Origin: Toxorhynchites rutilus septentrionalis
Lineage: Eukaryota; Arthropoda; Insecta; Diptera; Culicidae
Length of the DNA: 64,000 bases
Assembly: GCF_029784135.1 (NCBI RefSeq)
Contig: NC_073746.1
Location: forward strand, 293,842,089 to 293,906,088
Direction: 5' to 3'
The notes below the pieces were generated by a model. The model was not told where the DNA came from. It ran no database searches and saw only the letters and a list, made by a program, of their open reading frames with translations. A program made the position numbers and the translations under genes. Shown in pieces: positions 46,166 through 57,924 of the stretch (positions are counted from its first letter, which is position 1; the number at the start of each line of letters is the position of its first letter).

Positions 46166-46261
46166 TATGTTTTTACGACCGTACCGGCACCAATATCGTC
46201 ATGCGCTCGGAATAGTTTTTGGTTTTGTTACTCACGACCTTTTGAGTGCGCTGTTCAATAT

Positions 46262-46395
46262 ACTTTCTCTGCTGTTTGGATTAGCGGAGTTTCTTCCGCT
46301 GTCGTCGATATCGCTGTCGCTCTGCTTAGCGGAGTTTCTTCCGCTGCCGTGGACGTTGCTGATGCTTGGATCAGCGGGGTTTCCTCCCGCTTAAG
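46262..46395. repeat. Three copies of a short palindromic module
   Basis: AGCGGAGTTTCTTCCGCT occurs near 46283 and 46326, and AGCGGGGTTTCCTCCCGCT near 46373. Each is a hairpin with a six- to seven-pair stem. The third copy shows paired changes (GGA/TCC to GGG/CCC) that keep the stem. Spacing is about 43-47 bp with (T/C)CGT(C/G)G(A/T) between. Confidence 0.7.
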
Positions 46396-47177
46396 CCGGT
46401 CGTCGTCGTTGCTGTTACTGTTCCCTGCCAGCGCTTCGCGCTCTTCAGGCTATGGTTTCCTGGCACCTTATCGCAGCGCCGTGGGGTCTGTAGCGGCTCT
46501 AACTGAATACGGTGTGTCGGGAATTTGCAGCTGTTGGACAGAATAGATATATGTTCCCACCCACGTGGAAAGTCAGCGCACAAATCATAACGGAACAAAA
46601 GCAAGCACATGTTACCTGAGAGTTTCACCACGATGAGCACGATTTCACTCCCTATTTCTCCTTATAGAGCCACTAGCTTAGCCACTACTTCAAAGTTTCT
46701 ACGTGGGGAAATAAACCTTTAAATTAACAAAAAATCCTAGGACTGGCTTGTTCAGAATAAGCCGCGACTCACTGACCTACGCTAACACACCGAGGCTCTT
46801 GGCGATGTCCGCCGGGTCCAGTCTCTTCCACGATCCAGGATAAAGTGACCGCTTGGAGTTTTAAAATCCTCAGATCAGTCAGGCGCGAGATCAATTTTGT
46901 TGTAGTTATGTAATTGCCACAAAAGTGTTCAAGTACATAACGTTTCTAAAGCCAATTATCGCGCGCAACAATTGCCTCAATCATTAAGGCCATCCACCTT
47001 TAATCCCAAGAGCCTGATTTTGCCGGACCTTCCGTCCAACCCATATTTGGGCACAAAGCACCTGCTCTTTTGCAGAGTTTCAAACCTGAAACAGGAACAG
47101 CTCTTTCACTCCCCCTTTGGGTGAGGATGCAGCTCAACGTTCCCACAAAAGACATGTTCCAAAACAAAGAAGAAAAT
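46396..47177. other. Unassigned sequence
   Basis: Low repetition; no domain, ends or tandem structure recognised. Confidence 0.4.
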
Positions 47178-47247
47178 ACTGAGTGCCGCGTCGCTAGAAT
47201 GGAATGATTTTTGTCATCCCAGTTCTATCGACGTCTGAGCACTCAGT
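47178..47247. ncRNA. 70 nt hairpin candidate
   Basis: ACTGAGTGC at 47178 pairs with GCACTCAGT at 47239-47247. Inside, GTCGCTAGAA pairs with TTCTATCGAC (one mismatch) and TGGAATGA pairs with TCATCCCA (one mismatch), around a TTTTTG loop, with one asymmetric bulge. About 25 base pairs in all. Compatible with a pre-miRNA-like fold, a foldback element or chance; strand cannot be decided. Confidence 0.35.
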
Positions 47248-47384
47248 GGAACCCTACAAATGCCTCTTGTGGAAAGTTGCCCAAAAGAAGCAGTTCCAAA
47301 GCTTTGCAGAATCAAGGGGCCGGCATATCTGAATTTGTGTACCATGCTACAGTGAAGAAGAATTTTGAATTTCACGCAAAATAA

Positions 47385-47420
47385 TGGATTACTTTTTCCC
47401 CAACCTAATATATTTGACAG
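47385..47420 (-). repeat. Isolated mariner-like terminal repeat
   Basis: On the minus strand ATTAGGTTGGGGAAAAAGTA, close to the terminal motif at 25339 and to known mosquito mariner ends. No transposase lies next to it on either side. Confidence 0.5.
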
Positions 47421-49929
47421 AATGTATTCTCAGAAAAAAATGAAATAGAAATCATGCGATATTTTTTTGGAATTTGAATGTTAATTTTTATTTTTGAATT
47501 TCAAATATAACAAATCAGTATAGGATTCCAATGGGTTCTTTGCATTTTGAGCAATATTCAATCCCGTGAAAGCATCGAGAAACAGGGCAGAATTCATCTT
47601 CAATAAAAGAACCACAGAAGAAGATTCCTAGCGCTGTTTCAAACAATGACTAATTATCTTCGTCCACAATTATATTACTAGAATCCGCCAACACTAAAAT
47701 CTACTTATTCTGAAAGTAAATTTTCCAAATTGGTCCCATGTGACACAATACTTTTACCATCGATAGCGATTGCAGCTGGTGCCACCCGTTGCAATGAAAC
47801 GATATCGTGCCGGTGATATATCATTTCGTGATCGGATTTCCGACAACGCAAACCTTTCTCCATTCAATGTATCAAAAATATTTCATTTTCTCGTTTCCTG
47901 AACGCTCAAAATAGATCCTTCCCCAGGTTTCCTAATTTCCCGCTCCACCAAGACCCGGAAACCCTGAAAGATCAGCCATTCTTCTATTCAACTCGGATCG
48001 AAACACGAACCAAAAGGCATCCCCGACGAAATGGGATAATGATGGGATTCTGGGTGCTCGATTTTCGCCTTTCCTTTGGATCGTTAATTCGATTTCCCAT
48101 CATTACGGGTTACCAATATTTGACGGAAAGGTAGAAAATCAAGACCGATTGGATGGGGGTTGCCACGCGAGGTGCAGTGAGGCTATCAGTTGGGACTAAT
48201 CGCTCAAATAATGTCGGCGAAGGAAGAGGCTTTCAGATAACGCATAGATAATGGGGACGCCAGTATTCACCGCGATCAATCATTCAAAATTGAATTGATC
48301 CAAACTCGCAACTGTTGATGTGTTCGCTCGCTCAGTCATCGCTCATCGTCATGCAACATTCGGCAGGACTACGGCTCCCAAACGCGTTATGCTCCAACGA
48401 AGTAATGTAATAATAATCATTTATCACTTCTGGGAGACGAACGCGCTCTTTGTGCGCTTTGGGCCCAGACAGACTATATGGTGATACAACAGAGGCAGAC
48501 GAGAGGCATGGGACCACGAGGTACAACTTCATCCCGCTGGGAAAACATATTAAGTATGAATGGTGCAAAAGTTACAACCATTTTCGAAACTAACCTGGGA
48601 CCAGTTGATGGCGTTCGGGGTGAACTAGCTTGAATGGTGCGGTCACAACTGAATAAATTCGCTCCCCCCGAGATACTGGCTGGAAGTGCCACCGGAAACG
48701 GTGCGAAAATTTATGGAGCAGATGTTTCCCAACACATATTAGTTAGGATTTCGAGTTACTTTGTGGCATCGGACAGGATGCGGTTAGACAGAATACAATG
48801 TGGAGGCATCACGTTCCTACGGGAATTGTAAATGACGGTGTTCAAATTGTAAAGGACGGTGTTCAATTCCCGTTCGATATTTAATAAAACGTTCGAACAA
48901 AAAGTCACAACATTAAATTGCCTAATTAGGATGGATTCATCCTCAAGGCTGCTTAATCAGGGCACCCGGTGACGGCAGGTGTATTAATAGAATACAAAAA
49001 TAAAAACATTTTCCCAATCACTGCCAGTCGTGGAAATTGCCAGTGCGAACAGCAGGAGATCCACAGTTGGGGGGGTAAATCGAATTTGGCCGTAATTGAA
49101 TGAACTGACTTTCCGCCCGCTCACGAAACGTGCTCAACTTCACGGTAATGGCGATGAGATAGGCACTTCGCCGGCACTGCTGCCAAAAAAAAATACTTAT
49201 TTTGGATTACACCGTACCAATTCCGGGAGACTTGGAGGTTCAAAAAAAACTTTTTATCGTCTGCAAATTGGATGGCAATAGACCAACAATCAACTCTCAA
49301 ACGAAACGGCGATTTGATTCAATCCGACTCGAAGAATAATTTTCGTTTTTATTTTACACAGGTACTCGCCTGTTTCACTTGTTCTTCTATTAAAATAATT
49401 CACCGAAAAACTTGAGCCACCATGCAAATGAACATGGGTATACCTGTACTGCGCAAAAATTAAAAAATATAATTTTGTTCTATACTATATTTTCTCTCTT
49501 TCTCGTGGAAAGCAAAGCTTCTCCAAAGATGCGTTTGTTCGTCTTGTTTAGCGAAGAAAGCCGCAGTTAATCCCTCGCAAGATGTATCCTTTTCAGACGA
49601 CTGAAAATACAACCTGTCTCTGTACAAATATCAGATTTTCGGCAGAAATAAAAAATGTTTTACGCTTCGTCAATGTTGTTTTTCGGAAACAGTACGCAGA
49701 ACTACCATTTATGCGCGTGTTGAACAGCGATCCCAGGTGTGAACTCGATTAGTTGAATCTACATTCTGTCAAATTTATACCGAGAATTTTCAATTTTAAA
49801 TCTTCCCGTTGAGCATTTTTTTAAATATTTTTTTAATTGATGCTACTATCAGTGGTCCTAATGTCAATTTTGAGCACGATATATTCTTTAGTGTGTTTAC
49901 AGCGTCATATAAAACAAGTTAACTTTTTT
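47421..49929. other. Low-repeat sequence, no gene recognised
   Basis: GC content is higher and no window repeat is found. A 20 bp local duplication, GTAAAKGACGGTGTTCAA, lies at about 48830-48868. Frames of up to 78 codons on both strands have no motif. Confidence 0.4.
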
Positions 49930-51029
49930 TTGCTCGATGATTACTACGTCTTCCAGGAAGGGTGCCAAATCAGAAAAAAGTCACGTTTTTGTGAAATAAA
50001 ATTAATGTTAATAACTATTTTCACTGTTAACGAATTCTCATGATTTGCATACCAATCGAATCGGAAATTCTCTAAGATTTGTTTGATATGCTATACATTA
50101 CAATTCGCTCATCTCTGAACGGTTTAAATTCATGAAAACTGGAAGAACTTCCTTTTTTTCCACACGTTTGTTCTGCCGATTTGTGTGCTAACCCTACCCG
50201 TATTTCGAATGCTTATAACTCGAACTTTTATTAACAGATCGGATAGATGCTTGCATCAGTTGATAAGAAATATTTCTACGCGTCTATCACAATTCATAAA
50301 ATATTATTTTTCATGAGATGAACAATCGAATAACTGTAAGATGTCAAGCATTATCTAAACGCAAGTTTTGATTGGCCCGATTTACGGCTTCCCCAACACA
50401 GACTTCAAAATCGATGTGCCGGTGGAAATCCGCTCCGCAAATATACATGCAAGTTTAGGGTATTTTTGTTCCCACCGAGCTGTGTTTCCCTAACATGGAC
50501 ATCAAAATCAATGTTCTTGGGGGAATCCACTATGTCAAAACATACAAGTCGGTGGTATTTTTGCCCATTGAGCTGTGTTTCCCTAACACGGACTTCAAAA
50601 TTAATGTGCCTGGGGGAATCCGCTTTGCAAATACATGCAACTCGGGGGTATTTTTTGGTGTTTAGTACTTTTGTACTCGCACCAGCGCGATGTGTATACT
50701 TTTCGGCGCAGTGCTCCGTACAGCGGTAGCACTCCGGCGGAGCACACTGCCGTATTGGAAGGGTTAACAGGAGATGTGCAATAATTTCAGAGGGAAATGT
50801 AAAACACAATGATCGTTTGACAATTCTTCCGTTCACATATTTTGGTAGTCCTAGGCATCATATCAAACGTAAAAGGACGTTCATCAAATTTATTTGTAAC
50901 GAAGAACATAATCTTTTACAAAAACTTCGATGCATTCTAAAATAATATTCGAAGGGGTTAATAAGTGGAATATAATTGCGTAGTTCTACGTCAAAAATAT
51001 GCGGTCGTTTCCTAGATACAACCCCTTAC
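49930..51029 (+). mobile_element. TGACGTAG-family member (M5), uninterrupted
   Basis: Collinear with M4 (37342-38263 plus 42634-42795) but without the nested elements. The left end is worn (ATTACTACGTCTTCC); the right end has GCGTAGTTCTACGTCA and GATACAACCCCTTAC. Three units of the ~94 bp module are present between about 50390 and 50660. At 50886-50889 a single AAAT marks the site filled in M4. Confidence 0.7.
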
Positions 51030-51330
51030 AAATTTTTTTATCCCATTTATTTATTTATTAGGCTCATTAGCATTTTATCTGTAATAGAGCCGGGTTTTTA
51101 TCGTGTACATGTACATATGTTTATGTTTCTATAAATTGTAAATTACACAGTTGTAGTAGTAGCCATTTAGTCGTTAGGTTTTTCTGTTCCATTACATTAT
51201 AGTAAATTACACTGTAGTAGCCATTTAGGCGTAAGGGTATTCTATTTGTTCTTCCGTTGTTCAGCAGACCGGACAGCGGAGACAGTTGTTATTGATCATT
51301 GTTGGGTTATTTATAGAACAGCAGCAAAAT
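51030..51330 (+). repeat. Dispersed repeat R-C, copy 1
   Basis: Shares AGGCTCATTAGCATTTTA, CTGTAAYAGARCCG, GTAGCCATTTAGGCGTAA and GACCGGACAGCGGAGACAGT with 51830-52130. Direct orientation, about 800 bp apart. Family unknown. Confidence 0.7.
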
Positions 51331-51829
51331 GAACGATACGTGACATTCGTGAGAAACGGTGGTAAAACGAGGGGTTAAACACTTCCATTCAAATACTTTA
51401 TTTTCTCCTGGGTGAATTGATTCAATCCTGCCACGTGGCCAAGCAACCAGAATTTCATTTTCTGCCGTTCTACGCATAGTTGTCCCATGTTCCAAAATCA
51501 GAAAAACACAATCAAAGTTTTCTGCCATATTTATCTAGCAGAAGTTTTAAGCATTTCAGTTTAGCAATACACCGGGTTTTTTATAAGCACTAAACTATTG
51601 TTTTATGAAATGTGACAAGATCCCTTCATTTGATTAAATCCAGCTTGATTACGGGCTTAAACTTCATTATGGGACAGTTATGCCTAGAATATCGACATGG
51701 GACAATTGAACTTTTCTGAAATACTGGGAGCAAACAATAAGCTTTTTGTGTTTTTTCCGAAAGATTATGCATAAAAACTTCGTTTTATGAAGAAGTGAGT
51801 GATCTGCAACACCTTTGCAGAATATAATC
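51331..51829. other. Unassigned spacer between R-C copies
   Basis: AT-rich; no features recognised. Confidence 0.4.
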
Positions 51830-52130
51830 TCATTTTTTTACCCCATTTGTTTATTTCAGGCTCATTAGCATTTTAGCTGTAACAGAACCGAATTTTAATC
51901 GTGTACCTTTCACATGTTTATCACATCTATAAATAGCGCATTACACAGTTGCCATTTTTCGGCGTAAAAGTATTCCTTCTATACCATTGCATATGATACA
52001 TTTACACAGTAGCCATTTTAGGCGTAAGAGTATTCCTTCTGTTCTTCCATTATCCAGATAGACCGGACAGCGGAGACAGTTGATATGATCATTGTTGAGT
52101 TATTAATAGAACAATAGCCCGATGTATCTT
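51830..52130 (+). repeat. Dispersed repeat R-C, copy 2
   Basis: Direct partner of 51030-51330, same order of blocks, itself holding an inner duplication of GCCATTTTWGGCGTAARAGTATTCCTTCT near 51952 and 52012. Confidence 0.7.
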
Positions 52131-53104
52131 GCAGAGCAGTTGTATGGAGAAATCGATCTTACTTCGACCGTGGATCGATCTCCATCGCTGATGATTGTTG
52201 CGTGGACGTAGTTATTCTGTAACAACACAAAGATGGTCAATACGGGCCCTGATTTTTGAGCTCACGAATACAGTGTTTTGTTAAACTTTTACTATTTGTT
52301 TGAGAATTTTTTCGTTCTACCAAACCAGAAATGAGTACATTAGCCCTGCTGAAAGCGTGACATAAAATTCTTGTGCTTCAACCGATGCATTGAAGTTTGT
52401 GTTTCAATCAAGAAATGGCTCGGAAAAAAGCTCAAAAAATCGCACTCTCCGCAATTTTCAGACAATGGTGTAAGTGAACAGGGATTAATATTTGCTTCGA
52501 TTTGTCGAGAAAACCTCAAAAGATAATTGTGTCGTGCCTTTTGTTTTTGTGAGTGAAGTTTTTGCATGTATTAGTCCTGCTTCCCACAAATCCCTAAATT
52601 GGGCGTTACATGGTGGCATGAAGTTTCATATGACTCCTAAGTTACTCCTTTCATTTGTGGTGTAACTCTGTGCCTTTTGTCGTTTATCGTGTTGTAGAGT
52701 AAAGGTAGTCCCATTGTCTTAATGAATTTTCATGAGCAACTCACGACAGGCAATAAAGGGATAGACTGCGGCTATAAACGCTCCTGTTTTTAGATCATGA
52801 ACTAGTTCCAAAAACCAGTGTTTTTGAAGTAAAGGAGAAGTAAACAAATAGGGGAAATGCAGGTACAATGAACGGGTGTGGTAAAATGAACCAGTGCCTT
52901 AATTTCAATAATTTAACTAAAAATCAATTGATTACTCTTGACCACCCTATTATTAGAACATGTGAGCTGTTCGAGACACCCTGTTATGCATGAATTTGTC
53001 GAATGTTGAAAATAATATACAAAAACAGAAATTGCAGAAAATGCTCTCGCTAGCCATTAGGATGTAAATTTGCCCGCATCGTATTTAAGAAATTTCCTTT
53101 GGAA
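52131..53104. other. Unassigned sequence
   Basis: No frames, ends or tandem repeats recognised. Confidence 0.4.
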
Positions 53105-53515
53105 TTTATTTTATCCGACCTGATATCCACGACAAATCATCAATTTGAACGACTGTTACAAAAGAAACAAAATTTTCTGCATAACTTCTATGGTGATTCG
53201 ACACTCCTCCCGCCTCTCTGAAGGGAGACTGGCATACAAATGAAAAATTTTTTTTTGCATATTTCAATAAGATACAATCAAGCAAATAGAGCCAAATTTG
53301 GTATGTGGAGGTTTCAGGAGGACGAAATGTGTCTATGGTGGTTTGGCACTCCTCCCTTCTCTCTACGCTCTTATCCGACCTGACATCTTCGACAATCATT
53401 AGTTTGAACGACTGTTACAAAAGTAACAAAAATTGTTGCAAAACTCGAGAATTAATCAAGCAAATGGAACCAAATTTGACATGTAGAGATTCTAGGGGGC
53501 AGAAATTTTTTTTAT
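53105..53515 (+). repeat. Two diverged units of the Helitron-type array
   Basis: CGACCTGAYATCYWCGAC and TTTGAACGACTGTTACAAAAG occur near 53115 and 53378. The units also hold ACTCCTCCC, CATACAAATGAAAA and CCAAATTTGGTATGTGGAGG, the reverse strand equivalents of the array at 22050-22745. Confidence 0.55.
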
Positions 53516-53579
53516 GAATACAAGAAATAGAAAAAGAAAAAATACAAGAAATAATACTTCATAATACTTAGCCTCATCG

Positions 53580-54085
53580 CCCGGTGGTGTCAGTATCGCA
53601 AGAGAGATTACTTATCGTGTAGTACATTCTCGTAAACGGCTACTGTCAAAATTTCAGACGAATCGGACTCGTAGTTTTGTTTTGACCGTTTGTGGAAGCG
53701 GGTGTGTCCGCGGTATTTAGAAAAATTTTAAAAAAAAATTCCGCCGTCGGCACCGCCAAATTGGTTGAATTGCACTACGAACTACTATCCCATCCACCGT
53801 ATTCTCCAGATTTGGCCCCGTGCGACTTTTTTTCTGTTTCCAAACTTGAAAAACTCACACGCCGGGCTAAAATTTGAGTCGAATGATGAAGTCATCGCCG
53901 CCATGGAGGCCTACTTTGCGGACCTCGAGAAAACGTATTTTTCAGATGGATTAAAGAAGTTGGAGCATCGCTAGGTCAAGTGTATCGAGCTAAAATGAGA
54001 CTATGTTGAGACATAAATCGCCACTTTTCCAAAATTTCGTTTTTTTTTTTGTAGGCTAAGTACTTATCGGACTGCCCTCGTAAAT
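53580..54085 (+). pseudogene. Mariner transposase C-terminal fragment
   Basis: Plus-strand frames read KLVELHYELLSHPPYSPDLA, PCDFF, a frameshift, then LKFESNDEVIAAMEAYFADL and EKTYFSDGLKKLEHR, the last third of a mariner transposase with the HPPYSPDLAP.D third catalytic position. The 3' terminus TTTGTAGGCTAAGTACTTAT with GGACTGCCC follows at about 54050-54080. The 5' half is missing. Confidence 0.8.
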
Positions 54086-54339
54086 CTTCTGGAAGGAGAA
54101 GGAGGGTCCCATAAAAATATTACACATATTCCAACCAGACATATTAGCAATTGAAAATTTTCGAAAAACTTTGAAGGAAAATATGTAAATTCGGAAAATT
54201 AAATTCTTAAATGTTCTTCAATTACATCTTGATAAGCGTTGTTAGTCCATTTGATGTACTTGTACGTGTACGAGCGCGATCTTTGTTTGAAAGTGGAAAT
54301 TGATTTTCTGGTGAAAAAACGCACTCCTATATCTTCTAA

Positions 54340-54717
54340 CTATATAAATAAAAATGAATCGCCAAATGTGTTAGTGAGCGCGAAACTCGAGAAAGGAATT
54401 GTTTTTATTTTATTATTTTTTCTGTATCAATCATGTATTCCATATAACAGAGAAACATGTTATTTGCAAGCAATTGAATAATCTTGAACGATAATTGTGC
54501 CTGAAAATAATTTGATATATATAAAAGTTATATAATATATATATATATATATAAAAGTACCAGAAAGTTTATAGTGAAAGGAAATTGTAAAGGATCAATC
54601 AATGAATAGTTCTGCGACTGGACCCATAAACGTTCGCTTAGTAAGAAAACTTTAATGTTAGAAAGTATTGGTAACGAAAAATCCATTTTGGGCGAGATGA
54701 AGTTTGCCGGGTCAGCT
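54340..54717 (+). mobile_element. Helitron-like short element
   Basis: Starts with CTATATAAATAAAAATGAAT and ends with GAAGTTTGCCGGGTCAGCTA. The part 54590-54717 is the reverse complement of 63745-63880. A TA microsatellite lies inside (54530-54553). Non-autonomous, no coding content. Confidence 0.6.
54530..54555. repeat. TA microsatellite
   Basis: About eleven TA units flanked by ATATAAAAGT on both sides. Confidence 0.9.
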
Positions 54718-56242
54718 ATTTATCTATAAGAAAAATCGTTCAGCTCAAACCTTTGGCGGGGTATGAGATGGGGCATCATCAAAATCATCAATAACCAGGC
54801 CAAAATCTTGTGTTCATACCCGCTTTTGTAGTCCGTATTAGGAAAACATATTCCCGAGTGTAAAATGCTTGTGGGCAGGGTTGCCAATAATAATTTTCAA
54901 AAAACTGGAAGATCGCTATTTAGAAAACTGGAAGAAAACTGGATCCTGTAAAACCGTTTTATTTTAAAAAGATTGCATTTGCAACCCATTCCAAGGATTG
55001 AGAAATATCATCTTCTTTGAAGCTTCGTGTCGTATTCATATGCAGTTCATAAAACTACGAAATAAAAAATTAATTAATCATATAAGTCGAGGAGATCAAA
55101 ATGATGATAGGGACACGGAATTTAACACAAATCCTGTTCTTTTTCTGCACTAATGTATGCAGTGATCTATGTATAAAAATTCTAGAATATTTTTTCATTG
55201 GGTTTCATAATATTATTTCAATTCTAAAAAGAGCACATTCAATACCAAATTATTCTTTAATATTTTACCTTTATATCAGACTTGTCCAAACTAAATTTGG
55301 GTATCAAGATCAAAATGAGATATCCTTAAGTATTTCCTCCTGCTCGAGAATATACTTTTGGAAAAATATCCGTAGTATACATACTTGCTAAATAAACACT
55401 ATAGTGCTTATGTATTTTATGCAAAGCCTGCATTTTTTTTCGAAAAATACATCAAATCGGAGAGTTTAGATCATGCGTAATATTAATGCTATTTAGAATT
55501 AAAAATCCTTTGAGAGACCATTAAAAACTAATATCCCATTGATGTAAATGGGGACAAGATTACTTGGGTTTTATTTTCATATCAATCAAAGTCAATGGAA
55601 CTCATTGACACTAAGGTCTTCTGAAATTTAAAATGATTTGGAGGGCCTATAACATTTGATGATTATATAAACTCAAAGCCAGCATTGCACACGGGCTCTA
55701 TGGACCTATTTGGGTAAGACTATGAACATTGCTAGTTGAAATTGTAGTTCAATTAGTCTCAACTAGGAGGATCTAGAAATTCGGAAGTGTAAACAAGAAA
55801 ACAATAATACTGAGTTGAGTGTAAAATAAAAGAAAGATCAATCCAAGGTAAACGCAAATTGCATCGAACGAACGATAAATGTAAAAAAAAAACTAAGTTG
55901 GGTGAGTGGGTGAGTGAGCGATATTGTTTATACATTTTGAATTGATTTTACATAAAATGGGTAAGACTGAAGCACACCTATAAAAAACTGGATAAAACTG
56001 GATAATATTTGGAAAAAACTGGAAGATTTTAGGGTTTAACTGTTTGACTGGATCGAGTAAAAAAAGACGGGTGGGTAATGTCGGGGACATAACCGGAGTG
56101 ACGTAGGACTATGCAAAGGGGACAGCTTTTGTTAAATATATATTTTAAATAATTTGTTTTATTTTCTTCTCCTACGTGAATACCTACCTATCTACCTGAA
56201 AAATGGATTAGTTTACTGTTTACTCTTTATGAACATGTTGAT

Positions 56243-56258
56243 GGTTCTGAAAAGAACC
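56243..56258 (-). terminator. Histone-type 3' stem-loop, copy 4
   Basis: GGTTCTTTTCAGAACC on the minus strand: perfect six-pair stem, exact TTTC loop, fully within the GGYYCTTTTCAGRRCC consensus. AAAGAG follows about 17 bases later, like a histone downstream element. Confidence 0.75.
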
Positions 56259-56600
56259 TTTGGTGTTGTGTTTTTGTTATCACTCGATATTCCTATCTTG
56301 TTCGGTTAAACCTTCCTGTTTAGCTATTGCGTTTGCCACTCGCCACAGCTTTCACAGTTGGAAATTTTTTCCCATCCAGCTTGTGACATGTTGTTCAGTA
56401 AATTAAATTTAATGCGACGTGACGGAGAAACACTTTGCCACTTACTAAAAAGTTGCCTTGATGAGCGCCGAACCAAAGCTGCTCTGTTCTTGATGCAGGT
56501 TTTCTGATTGTCGTGAGCAGCTTTGCAAGCCAAATCGAGCACTCCGACGGCCGAAACTCTATAATCGCTGTTAGGTATACTGGTGCTCCGGCACGGCACC
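56259..56600 (-). pseudogene. Histone H2A pseudogene, copy 4, N-terminus deleted
   Basis: The promoter side (TATA at 56652-56661) is joined directly to the middle of H2A: GAPVYLTAIIEF then, after a frameshift, VLDLACKAAHDNQKT, matching AGAPVYLAAVLEY...LELAGNAARDNKKT. The N-terminal 40 residues are missing. The C-terminal part resembles copy 1 with its inserted segment, and the stem-loop at 56243-56258 is the best preserved of all. Confidence 0.75.
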
Positions 56601-56651
56601 ACGCGGGTTTACGGTTTGAAAGAAAATAAGATATTTTTTTGGGGTCCGCGT

Positions 56652-56661
56652 GTTTTATACT
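56652..56661 (-). promoter_or_regulatory. TATA box of H2A pseudogene copy 4
   Basis: AGTATAAAAC on the minus strand in the same setting as copies 1 and 2. Confidence 0.55.
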
Positions 56662-56785
56662 CTAGCGGTACACACTCACAGGATGGAGACAAATCGGCAG
56701 ACTCAGCCAGAGGGGCGAGTCCAATGAGACGAACGAATGAGCGTTAAAAGGGAGCGATGGCAAAGTTTGAAGCCTTTTAAAAACA

Positions 56786-56804
56786 AAGAAAGAAAGAAAG
56801 AAAA
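56786..56804. repeat. GAAA microsatellite
   Basis: Four AAAG units inserted in the H2A upstream region next to TTTAAAAACAAAG, absent from block I. Confidence 0.85.
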
Positions 56805-56856
56805 ATACATTCATTACGATTTGTTCGCTCGTTGGATTCACATGCAGGCTAAAAAG

Positions 56857-56872
56857 GGTCCTTTTTAGGATC
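56857..56872 (+). terminator. Histone-type 3' stem-loop on the plus strand
   Basis: GGTCCTTTTTAGGATC followed by ACAAAATT; equivalent of 39419-39434 and 40639-40654 with one loop change. Confidence 0.6.
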
Positions 56873-57466
56873 ACAAAATTATCTTCAATCTAAAGAGTTT
56901 ATTGTTTTGTTATCACTCGATCTCCCCATCTTGTTCGGCTAAACCTTCCTGTTTAGCAATTTGTTGCCACTCGCCACAGCTTTCACAGTTGGAAAATTTC
57001 TTCCCATCCAGCTTTGTGACATGTTGTACAGTAAATTACATTCAATGCGACGTGCCGAAGCGCCACTCAGTGTCGCATTGGAAGCGATTTTAACCTGTAA
57101 TTGAACATTTGCGATGACAGTGGTACAGTGTCGACTTTCAATGTGGGGTCATAATTTGGATCTCTATGTTTACAAAAATGTCCAACTAAATATGTCGCGT
57201 TACATGTCCGTCCAATTAGCCAAATGTCGAACTAATAGTAAATTACTGTACTTTCAATCTGGAAACAATTTAATAATTCGTGAAAATGGAATAATCAGGA
57301 AAGTCCCCAACTATCAATAAGCTCAGAACAACTGCCAAATTCACATACTCATCAGATCCTGGCAAACAAATTATGAAAAAATCAATTTGTGTTTTATTAT
57401 TATTTTGGATATTATTTTAGAAAGCATTGAACTGTATTTCGTAAACTCTTTTTTGAAAGGTTTAAT

Positions 57467-57482
57467 GGCCCTGATAAGCGCC
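57467..57482 (-). terminator. Histone-type 3' stem-loop, copy 5 (worn)
   Basis: GGCGCTTATCAGGGCC on the minus strand: one loop base differs from copies 2 and 3. Confidence 0.55.
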
Positions 57483-57924
57483 GTGTTTTATGGAATGGTT
57501 CCAATTTAGAAAACTTAGTACTCGTGGTTTTGAAAAAAAACCATTTCGAACGCCCTCGATGCCGCCTTGTTCTGGATTTGCCACCAAAGCAGTTTGTATA
57601 AAGAACAAACTTTTTTCTTCTGCTACCTGATGCCGTTTTGCGATTGCGTTTGCCACTCGCCACTCGCTGCAACTGCCTGTTGTCTTGATGTCCACCGAAC
57701 CGAATGTGTTCTGTTCCGAATGCGGGTTTTTTTATCGTCGCGAGCAGCGAGCAGCTAACTCGATCACTTCGGCGGCCGAAACTATATAACGTCGGCTAGG
57801 TGGACTGGTGCACTGGTACTAACGCGCTTGGCCTAGCTACCCTTGCGGGGAACTTCAGATCAACACGGTTCGAGCGGGATTTTGTCTTTCCCTTCACTTT
57901 TCCTCCTTTACCATGTCCAGACAT
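57483..57924 (-). pseudogene. Histone H2A pseudogene, copy 5, start codon kept
   Basis: ATG at 57924-57922 opens MSGHGKGGKVKGKTKSRSNR. The following VDLKFPAR shows the same deletion as copy 3, so both descend from one already broken copy. AERVSTSAPVHLAGVI-like and KAARDDKKTRI relics follow out of frame. The EQGGIEGV tail relic lies near 57565 and the stem-loop at 57467-57482 (loop ATCA on the plus strand, one change). Not functional. Confidence 0.85.
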
